From Forficula auricularia (taxonomy: Eukaryota; Arthropoda; Insecta; Dermaptera; Forficulidae), in contig JALMQS010000073.1 of NCBI GenBank assembly GCA_024734495.1, forward strand, positions 86,630-150,629: a stretch of DNA of 64,000 nt. The letters are read 5' to 3'. The notes below the pieces were generated by a model, which did no database searches, was not told the origin of the DNA, and was given only the letters and a program-made list of their open reading frames with translations. Positions 53,974-64,000 of this stretch are shown in pieces. The translations under genes and the position numbers were made by a program. Positions within the stretch are counted from its first letter, which is position 1, and each line of letters opens with the position of its first letter.

Positions 53974-56253
53974 ATACATAATAATAAATACACTCCTACA
54001 TTCACATACATAACATATAATTATATTTTTTGAGATTATACTTAATTTCGAAGGCTTTGTTTTCATTTTCACTAATTATAAAGTTCCCCAAGGGACAGTT
54101 TGATCAGCGGAATTGAGATATCCAAAAGTCCTTTGTTTAAATTAGTGTCGAAAATGTAAATAATGAATAAGGTATTAAGTAAACAAAGATATTTCCCAGG
54201 TATGGATCAGAACTCTCTTAATGGGGGACTTATCTACCTCGAAAGTACATTTAATGAAGACTTAGTGATCAAAAATATTTTTTTTAAGGGAGACCCTTAG
54301 TCTCACAAAATTAATATTATATATATATATATGTGTATATGTGGGGGTTGGGGGACTGTGTCATGACCCCCCAAATGGTTTCCAAAACAAAAAAAAGTCT
54401 TAATTTCGTAAGATAGTTATATCAAACCCAGGTCTCCCCTATCTCCCAAATGAAATTCTGGGACCGCCCCTGGTGCTGACTCTGGGTTGCTCTTTAGGTT
54501 GGGAGGTGTTGGCTTTGTTACATATCATATAATGAGAGAGCTTTGCTCATATATCTACCCATTATCATTTGTTCTGTATTTTCTTTTGTATCCGCTCTAC
54601 GAGGCATCTACCTGAGAGCATTGTTCAATAATAAATAAATAAAAAAATATATAGGTATATATATATACATATATCTATTGACATCAAGTAGAAGAGAAAG
54701 GACATCCTCTTTAATTTCTCATAAAATTAACCATCTGGTACTGGCAAGGAAAAACTTTGTAAATAATAGAAATTACTGGCTTGTATGGTATAGAGGAATT
54801 TAAACCACCCGAGCTACTCCTTTACTTCGACATAGTATCCTAATAGGGAGTTGGGAAAAAATTTCATTACCAAAGCTCATTTGAACGCTGACACTTTCAA
54901 TTTCAAGTCGAACCATTGGTATATCCCATGAGACCCAGTTTCAAAATTTCACTTAGGAATTGGTGAAAAAATTAGTAGCTTTTTCAAGACTCGTTACACT
55001 TCCCACAAATTTTAGTGATCTGGACATTTTTATCAGCGAGTAACTTATGTTAGAAAAAAGGTACAGTTTACTAATACAATAATATATATTCTTATATGAC
55101 GAATTTCACTATTCGCTTCGTTCACTATAACGATTTTTTATTTTTTTTAATTTCCTGCTTTTTTGAACTACCTACTAGAAGTTTTGAAGCTAGACAATCC
55201 AAAATCCTAACATTTTAAATTATTTAAATGTATATCTACTAAACGAATATATTTATTTGTTGAAAAATAATTATTGTAAAAATGTAAATAAATAAAAAAA
55301 TAAATAAAAATAAATTCTTCCATAATTTATGAGACTGTGGATTTTAAAAATTTTTAATTTTTAAGGGTTATTAGTGAAATAAATACAATAATTTAATAAA
55401 TTATTCTATAATCTATTATTTTGAAAAAAAAATTTTATAGCATATAGTATTTCTTTTTTTGAATGAACTATCTATGAAAGTATGGAAAATGAAATAATTG
55501 TATTGACAATTTCCAAAAAAAAAATAGATCTAATTTACTACTGAAGATGTCTACCAGTGGTGACGGAAACTATTTATTGAATAGTCAATAAATCAGAAAA
55601 AATTACTAAATTATTGTATTTATTTCATTGTGACTAATAATCCTTAAAAATTCAGGGTAAATATAAAAATATTCCCATTAAATATAAATATAAATTCTGA
55701 ATAATTGTTATTTTAATAGTCCTTTTAAATTATAACAGTATTTCGGAAGTGAGTTTCTATCAAAAAATTTAACCACTTTCATAATTATTAGTAAGCTTAA
55801 TTTTTTAAACACCCCCCACACTAAAAATTTGCCTGGGCCCCCATTTCTATAGTTACATCCCTCCCCCACTGTTCCAAACTGAAGAGGCTTTTACAAGATC
55901 AGTATTAAATTGAAAACAAAATCTGTCCCATTAAGCCAAGTTCGGCTATCTTATCATTTTTTTTCATTCATAAATTCCAAATATATCAGATAATAGACTT
56001 TTTTAATTAAATACTTTTAAAAGAATTATCCTTTTCCATTAATAATTTACAAATAAGAACTGAAACTCTCTCATGATATAGAAAAAGATTATAAAATAAT
56101 CAATGATATATTAAATTATAAAACCATACGAGTATATATAAGACAAAGTTTCATTCTCATAAAACTCATTTGAGAGCTATCAAAATTTAATTTTATCATT
56201 AGTTCTCTGTCAAAGGTATCCAGTGAAATTGTGAAGATAAAATACATTTTATT
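53974..56253. other. No recognised gene; possible hAT end and degraded satellite edge
   Basis: A TA microsatellite is at 54318-54336. Near 54472 GGGACCGCCCCTG looks like a hAT 3' end without a found partner. A retroposon-like tail (AATAATAAATAAATAAA) is at 54627-54644. 54678-54720 is a CATCAAG dispersed word. From about 56130, GTATATATAAGACAAAGT resembles the satellite TATA block, so the array may begin with a diverged partial monomer. Confidence 0.4.
54678..54720 (+). repeat. Dispersed TTTGCATCAAGCAGAG repeat, copy 4
   Basis: Reads TTGACATCAAGTAGAAGAGA, then AGGACATCCTCTTTAATTTC; the most diverged of the four copies. Confidence 0.4.
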
Positions 56254-59200
56254 CGATCTCTTTTTACTTAATATTTATTTTGATCATTGACTAAATGTCT
56301 CTGTCGATGTGTGTGTGTGTATTTAAACCAACAATAGAATACTATTGATCAAGGTAGTAATTAAAATATCTCCTTGATATAAATAGTAATTCATTTTTGA
56401 GAAACTTTTTACTTTTTTCAAATGAAAATTTGTCATTTTCGACCACAGGGTATATAAAAGAGTGAAACTCAAATATAAATTCAAATTAAAAATGATAAAT
56501 TTCGATCTCTTTTTACTTAATATTTATTTTGATCATTGACTAAATGTCTCTGTCGATGTGTGTGTGTGTGTGTGTGTATTTAAACCAACAATAGAACACT
56601 ATTGATCAAGGTAGTAATTAAAATATCTCCTTCATATAAATAGTAATTCATTTTTGAGAAAATTTTTACTTTTTTCAAATGAAAATTTGTCATTTTCGAC
56701 CACAGGGTATATAAAACAATGACTCTCAAATATAAATGCAAATTAAAAAAGATAAATTTCGATCTCTTTTTACTTAATATTTATTTTGATCATTGACTAA
56801 ATGTCTCTGTCGATGTGAGTGTGTGTGTGTGTATTTAAACCAACAATACAATACTATTGATCAAGGTAGTAATTAAATTATCTCCTTGATATAAATAGTA
56901 ATTCATTTTTGATAAAATTTTTACTTTTTTCAAATGAAAATTTGTCATTTTCGACCACAGGGTATATAAAACAATGACTCTCAAATATAAATGCAAATTA
57001 AAAATGATAAATTTCGATCTCTTTTTACTTAATATTTATTTTTATCATTGACTAAATGTCTCTGTCGATGTGTGTGTGTGTGTGTGTATTTAAACCAACA
57101 ATAGAATACTATTGATCAAGGTAGTAATTAAAATATCTCCTTCATATAAATAGTAATTCATTTTTGAGAAAATTTTTACTTTTTTCAAATGAAAATTTGT
57201 CATTTTCGACCACAGGGTATATAAAACAATGACTCTCAAATATAAATGCAAATTAAAAAAGATAAATTTCGATCTCTTTTTACTTAATATTTATTTTGAT
57301 CATTGAATAAATGTCTCTGTGGATGTGTGTGCGTGTGTGTGTATTTAAACCAACAATAGAATACTATTGATCAAGGTAGTAATTAAAATATCTCCTTCAT
57401 ATAAATAGTAATTCATTTTTGAGAAAATTTTTACTTTTTTCAAATGAAAATTTGTCATTTTCGACCACAGGGTATATAAAACAATGACTCTCAAATATAA
57501 ATGCAAATTAAAAATGATAAATTTCGATCTCTTTTTACTTAATATTTATTTTTATCATTGACTAAATGTCTCTGTCGATGTGTGTGTGTGTGTGTGTATT
57601 TAAACCAACAATAGAATACTATTGATCAAGGTAGTAATTAAAATATCTCCTTCATATAAATAGTAATTCATTTTTGAGAAAATTTTTACTTTTTTCAAAT
57701 GAAAATTTGTCATTTTCGACCACAGGGTATATAAAACAATGACTCTCAAATATAAATGCAAATTAAAAAAGATAAATTTCGATCTCTTTTTACTTAATAT
57801 TTATTTTGATCATTGACTAAATGTCTCTGTGGATGTGTGTGCGTGTGTGTGTATTTAAACCAACAATAGAATACTATTGATCAAGGTAGTAATTAAAATA
57901 TCTCCTTCATATAAATAGTAATTCATTTTTGAGAAAATTTTTACTTTTTTCAAATGAAAATTTGTCATTTTCGACCACAGGGTATATAAAAGAGTGAATC
58001 TCAAATATAAATTCAAATTAAAAATGATAAATTTCGATCTCTTTACTTAAAATTTATTTTATCCTTGACTAAATGTTCTGTCGATGTGTGTGTGTGTGTA
58101 TTTAAACCAACAATAGAATACTTTGATCAAGGTATAGTCAAATATCTCCTTTGATATAAAATAGTAATTCATTTTTTTGATAAAATTTTTACTTTTTTCA
58201 AATTAAAATTTGTCATTTTCGACCAGGGTATATAAAAGAGTGAATCTCAAATATAAATTCAAATTAAAAATGATAAATTTCGATCTTTTACTTAATATTT
58301 ATTTTTATCATTGATCAAATGTCTCTCGTCGATGTGTGTGTATTTAAAACTAACAATAATTACTTTTGATCAAGGTAGTAATTAAAATATTCCTTGATAT
58401 AAATAGTAATTCATTTTTGATAAAATTTTATTTTTTTAAAATTAAAATTTGTCATTAATCTACAGGCATATAAAGAGCGAATTCAAATATAAATCAAATT
58501 CAAAATGATAAATTTCGATCTCTTTTTTACTTAATATTTATTTTTATCATTGACTAAATGTCTCTGTCGATGTGTGTGTGTGTGTGTATTTAACCAACAA
58601 TAGAATACTTTTGATCAAGGTAATTAAATATTCTCGATATAAATATAATCTATTTTTGATAAAAAATTTTATTTTTTCAAATTAAAATTTGTCATTTTCG
58701 ACCACAGCGTATATAAAAGAGTGAATCAAATATAAATTCAAATTAAAAATGATAAATTTCGGATCTTTTACTTAATATTTATTTTTATCATTGACTAAAT
58801 GTCTTCGTCGATGTGTGTGTGTGTGTGTGTGTATTTAAATCAACAAGAATGTCATTGATCATAATTAAAATATCTCCTGATATGTTGAAAATTCATTTTG
58901 ATAAAATTTTTACTTTTTCAAATTAAAATTTGTCATTTTCGACCACAGGGTATATAAAAGAGTGAATCTCAACATAAATTCAAATTAAAAATGATAAATT
59001 TCGACTTTTTACTAATATTTATTTTTACCACACTAAATGTCTCTGTCGATGTGTGTGTGTGTGTGTGTGTATTTAAAAACTAACAATAGAATACTATTGA
59101 TCAAGGCAGTAATTAAAATATCCTTTGGATATAAATAGTAATTCATTTTTTGATAAAAATTTTACTTTTTTTTCAAATTAAAAATTTGTCATTTTTGTTC

Positions 59201-62200
59201 ACAGGGTATATAAAAGAGTGAATCAACATAAATTCAAATTAAAAATGATAAATTGATCTCTTTTACTAAAATTTATTTTGTCCTTGATCAAATGTTCTGT
59301 CGGAGTGTGTGTGTGTATTTAAACCAACAATAGAATACTTTTGATCAAGGTAGTAATTAAATATTCTTGATATAAATAGTAATTATTTTTGATAAAATTT
59401 TACTTTTTTTTTCACTAAAATTTGTCATTTTTGACCAATAGGTTATAAAAGAGTGAATCTCAAATATAAATTCAAATTTCAAAATGACAAATTTCGACTT
59501 TTTTACTTAATATTTATTTTTATCATTGAATTAAATGTCTTCTGTTGATGTGTGTGTGTGTGTGTGTATTTAAACCAACAATAGAATACTTTTTGACTTA
59601 CAGAAAATTGCATTATCTCCTTGAGTTATAACAGTAATTTATTGATAAATTTTACTTTTTCACTAAAATTATTGCTTTTGACTACAGGGTATATAAAGAG
59701 TAATCTCAAATACACCAAATAAAATGATAAATTTCGATCTCTCTTTTTAATAATATTGCTTTACTATTGACTAAATGTCTCTACGATGTGTGTGTGTGTG
59801 TGTGTATTTAACCAACACAGAATACTTTTTGACTGTGTATAATTGTATTATCTTTTGATATAAATAGTAATTCATTTTGATAAATTTTTTACTTTTTCAA
59901 ATTAAAATTTGTCATTTTCGACCACAGCGTATATAAAAGAGTGAATCTCAAACATAAATCAAATTAAAAAATGATAAATTTCTGACTTTTACTTAATATT
60001 TATTTTTATCATTGACTGGTTGCTCCCTACGATGTGTGTGTGTATTAAACCAATAATAGAAGTATTTTGATCATAGTAATTAAATATTCTATTATGCAAA
60101 TAGTAATTCATTTTGATAAAATTTTTACCTTTTTTCAAATTTTTTTAAATTTCTATTATTTTCAATACCAGGTATATAAAAGAGTGAATCTCAACACAAT
60201 TCAAATTTTAAAAATGATAAATTTTGACTTTTTACTTGCACTTATTTTTATCATTGACTAAAATGTCCTCTACGATGTGTGTGTGTGTGTGTGTGTGTAT
60301 TTAAACCAACAATACTTGATCAAGGTAGTAATTAAAATATCTCTTGATATAAATAGTAATTCATTTTGATAAATTTTTACTTTTTTCAAATTTTAAAATT
60401 TGTCATTTTCTTTAATCACAGGGTAGATAGGAGGATTTTCATATAGCTTCAAATGAGTATGAGAATTTTCACTTTCATTTAATTATTTTGCTGGCCTAGT
60501 TAACTCTACATGTGTGTGTGTAAGATAAACGCACAATAGAGTACTTGATCATGTAGTAATTAAATATCTCCTTGGATATAACAGTAATTCATTTTTGATA
60601 AAATTTTACTTTTTCAAATTAAAATTTACGTTTAATCAAATAGGTATATAAAAAGAGTGAATTCCAACATAAAATTCAAATTAAAAATGATAAATTTCTG
60701 ATCTCTTTTTACTTAATATTTATTTATCATTGACTAAATGTCTCTGTCGGGATGTGTGTGTGTGTGTATTAAACCAACAGAATACTATTGATAAAGGTAG
60801 TAATTAAATATCTCCTTGATATAATAGTAATACATTTTTGAGAAAAATTTTTAATTTTTTCAAATAAAAATTTGTCATTTTTGACCATTATGGTATATAA
60901 AAGAGTGAAACTCAAATATAAATTCAAATTAAAAATGATAAATTTTGATCTCTTTTTACTTAATATTTATTTTTACTATTGACTAAATGTCTTCATTGAT
61001 GTGTGTGTGTGTGTGTGTGTGTATTTAAACCAACACAGAATACTTTGATCAAGGTAGTACTAACATTCTTGATATAAATAGCACTTACTTTATAAAATTT
61101 ACTTTTTCAAATGAAATTTTCATTAATCAATAGGTATATAAAGAGTGAACTCAAATATACCCAAATTAAAATGATACCTCTTTGACTTTTACTTAATATT
61201 TATTTGATCATTGACTAAATGTTCTGTCGATGTGTGTGTGTGTGTGTATTTAAACCAACACAGAACACTATTGATCAAGGTAGTAATTAAAATATCTTCT
61301 TGATATAAATAGTAATTCACTTTTGATAAAATTTTAATTTTTTCTTAAATGAAAATTTGTCATTAATCACAGGGTATATAAAAGAGAAACCAAATATAAA
61401 TCAAATTAAATATAAATTGGATTCCTCTTTTTACTAATATTTATTTTGACTACACTAAATGTCTCTGTCGATGTGTGTGTGTGTGTGTGTGTATTTAAAT
61501 CCAACACAGAATACTATTGATCAAGGTAGTAATTAAAATATCTCCTGATATAAATAATAGTAATCATTTTTGAGAAAATTTTTACTTTTTTTCAAATGAA
61601 AAATTTATTAGTTTTCGAATCATTATGGGTATATAAAAAGAGTGAAACTCAAACATAAATTCAAATTAAAAATGATAAATTTTGACTTTTTACTTTCAAT
61701 ATTTATTTGACTATTGACTAAATGTCTCTACGTATGTGTGTGTGTGTGTGTATTTAAACCAACAATAGAATACTATTGATCAAGGTAGTAATAAAATATC
61801 TTTGATATAAATAGTAATTCATTTGATAAAATTTTTACTTTTTCAAATGAAAATTTTATTATTGAATTGCTAGGTATATAAAAGAGTGAAACTCAAATAT
61901 AAAATTCAACAAAATGATAAATTTCTGACTTTTTTGTTGAATATTCATTGACTAATGACTAAATGTCTTCTGTTTGATGTGTGTGTGTGTGTGTGTGTAT
62001 TTAACCTATCAATAGAATACTATTGATAAAGGTAGCAATTTTTGTAAATATCTCTTGATATAACAGTAATATTTTTTTGAGAAAATTTTAATTTTTCAAA
62101 TAAAATTTAATAGCTTTTTGACAACAGGCAGGTATAAAAAGAGGAAACTCAACATACCCACTAAAATGATACTGATCTCTTTTTTACTTTGAAGATGATG

Positions 62201-63955
62201 GATCATTGACTAAATGTCTCTGTCGATGTGTGTGTATTTAAACCAACAATAGAATACCATGATCAGTAGTAATTAAAAATATCTTCGATATAAATAGTAA
62301 TTCATTTTTGATAAAATTTTTACTTTTTTCTTAAATGAAAATTTATTGTCAATCTGCCAGGTGGTATAAAAGAGGAAACCCAAATATAAATTCAAATTAA
62401 AAATGATAATTGATCTCTTTTTATTTTCTTAATATTTATTTTGATCATTGACTAAAATGTCTCTGTCGTGGATGTGTGTGTGTGTGTGTGTGTGTATTTA
62501 AACCAACAATAGAATACTATTGATAAAGGTAGTACTAAAATATTCCTTGATATAACAGGTAATACATTTTTGATAAAATTTTGTTTTTTCAAATGAAAAT
62601 TTATTGCCTGGACAACGGAGTATATAAAAATATAAATCAAATATAAATTCAAATTAAAATGTTAAATTTTGATCTCTATTTAATATTTATTTTGATCATT
62701 GACTAAAATGTCTCTGTCGTGGATGTGTGTGTGTATTTAAACCAACACAGAACACTATTGATCAAGGTAGTAATTTCAAAATATCTTCTTGATATAAATA
62801 GTAATCATTTTTGATAAAAATTTTACTTTTTTTTTCAAATGAAAATTTTATTATTAATTGTGGCATATAAAAGAGTGAAACTCAAATATAAATTCAAATT
62901 AAAATGATAAATTTCTCGACTTTTACGGGTATTTATTTTGATCATTGATCAACAGTTCTGTCGTGTGTGTGTGTGTGTGTGTGTGTATTAAACCAACAAT
63001 AGAATAATTATTGATAAAGGTAAAATTTTCAAAATATCTCCTTTTGATATAAATAGTAATACATTTTGAGAAAATTTTTACTTTTTTTCAAATGAAAATT
63101 TGTCATTTCTTTTAACTTTCACAGGGTATATAAAAGAGTGAAACTCAACTATAAATTCAAATTAAAAAATGATAATTTCGATCTCTTTTTTATTTAATAT
63201 TTATTTTTGGATCATTGACTAAAATGTCTTTCTGTCGTGATGTGTGTGTGTGTGTGTGTGTGTGTATTTAAACTGTAGAATAATAGGAATACTATTGATA
63301 AAGGTAGTAATTAAATATTCTTGATATAAATAGTGGGGGGGGGGGGGGGATATTTGAGAAAATTTTAATTTTTTCAAATAAAATTTTATTGGCTTTAATT
63401 CACAGGTATATAAAAGAGTGAATCAAATACAAATTCAACAAAAATGACAAATTTCGACTTTTTACTAATATTTATTTTGATCATTGACTAAAATGCTCTG
63501 CTTGTGTGTGTGTATTAAACCAACACAGAACACTATTGATCGGTAGCAATTAAAATATCTCCCGTGATATAAATAGTAATTCATTTTTTGAGAAACTTTT
63601 TAATTTTTCAACAAAATTGTCATTTTGACCGTTAGTATATAAAGAGTGAAACTCAAATATAAATTCAAATTAAAAATGATAAATTGGATTCCTTTTACTT
63701 AATATTTATTTTTGATCATTGATCAAAATGTCTATTTATGTGTGTGTGTATTTAAAACCAACACAGAACAATTGCTGATCAAGGTAGTAATTAAAACATC
63801 TTCTTGATATAACAGTTATTCATTTTTGATAAAAATTTTTTACTTTTTCAAAATGAAAATTTGTCATTTTCAATTCATATGAGGAAACTCAAATATAAAT
63901 TCAATTAAAAATGATAAATTTCGATCTCTTTTACTTAATATTGATTTTGATCACG
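56254..63955 (+). repeat. Satellite array, ~255 bp monomer with TG microsatellite and TATA-like box
   Basis: The marker CGATCTC recurs at 56254, 56503, 56760, 57015, 57270, 57525, 57780, 58035 and 58281 (spacings 249, 257, then 255 five times, 246). About 31 monomers fill 7.7 kb. Monomer order: CGATCTCTTTTTACTTAATA, GTCTCTGTCGATG, (TG)n of variable length, TATTTAAACCAACAATAGAA, TACTATTGATCAAGGTAGTA, TTGATATAAATAGTAATTCA, CATTTTCGACCACAGGGTAT, ATAAAA. Monomers 57015 and 57525 match each other, as do 57270 and 57780 (GTGGATGTGTGTGCGTG), giving a 510 bp dimer. To the right of ~58040 monomers shorten to about 235-246 bp and carry many indels. The last ~45 bases of the window (from ~63955) no longer match. 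No protein is encoded. Confidence 0.95.
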
Positions 63956-64000
63956 GATTGTTGCCTCGTTTATGTAGCAATAATCGAATCAGGCGGTCAT

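Noticed and set aside
53681..54011. Long repetitive ORFs on both strands
   Set aside because: They are translations of the 20 bp minisatellite inside a hAT MITE.
56254..63955. Regularly spaced repeats that might suggest a CRISPR array
   Set aside because: Monomers are ~255 bp, contiguous with no unique spacers, and the DNA is eukaryotic: this is a satellite.

Overview
This is 64 kb of very AT-rich eukaryotic DNA, most likely from an arthropod and probably an insect. The clues are Tc1, mariner, several hAT families, PIF/Harbinger-like MITEs, non-LTR retrotransposon tails, tRNA- and 5S-derived short elements, Helitron-like ends and a large TG-bearing satellite. The species cannot be fixed from the sequence; a hemipteran is only a guess from the style of the repeats. 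There is no operon structure, no CRISPR array and no intact mobile-element gene.

Only one stretch looks like a host gene. At 20165-20722 a GC-rich island leads into a 50-codon first exon ending at a perfect GTGAGT donor. Its product (ending GILKLIQL) resembles the start of a MARVEL-domain (CMTM-like) membrane protein. No later exon was recognised, so much of the right side may be intron or intergenic DNA.

Layout. 0-7.8 kb: a Harbinger-like MITE, a 5'-truncated non-LTR insertion with target-site duplication, hAT pieces, an inverted pair of ~0.5 kb repeats (one sitting inside a hAT relic), and a convergent tandem array. 7.7-9.1 kb: a tRNA-like SINE next to a broken Tc1 element. 9.5-19.3 kb: a truncated retrotransposon with the YADD motif, two multicopy AT-rich repeat families, a coding-like relic of unknown origin and Helitron-like ends. 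19.2-26 kb: hAT MITEs around and inside the host gene. 26-35 kb: little recognisable. 35-44.5 kb: a duplicated tRNA-like unit, nested MITEs, long palindromes, a SINE, a 5S rRNA-like sequence, and palindromic insertions with 12-13 bp target duplications, one of which carries a degenerate hammerhead-ribozyme-like core. 48.8-50.6 kb: a three-level nest, with a retro-insertion inside a hAT inside a mariner relic. 51-54 kb: more palindromes, a Helitron-like end and a hAT MITE with an internal minisatellite. 56.25-63.95 kb: about 31 monomers of a ~255 bp satellite, each with a TG microsatellite and most with a TATA-like motif. The satellite is homogeneous, with a dimeric 510 bp higher-order pattern, at its left end and strongly eroded to the right.

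The elements do not form a pathway. What links them is serial insertion: target duplications and paralogous empty sites allow several insertions to be ordered in time.
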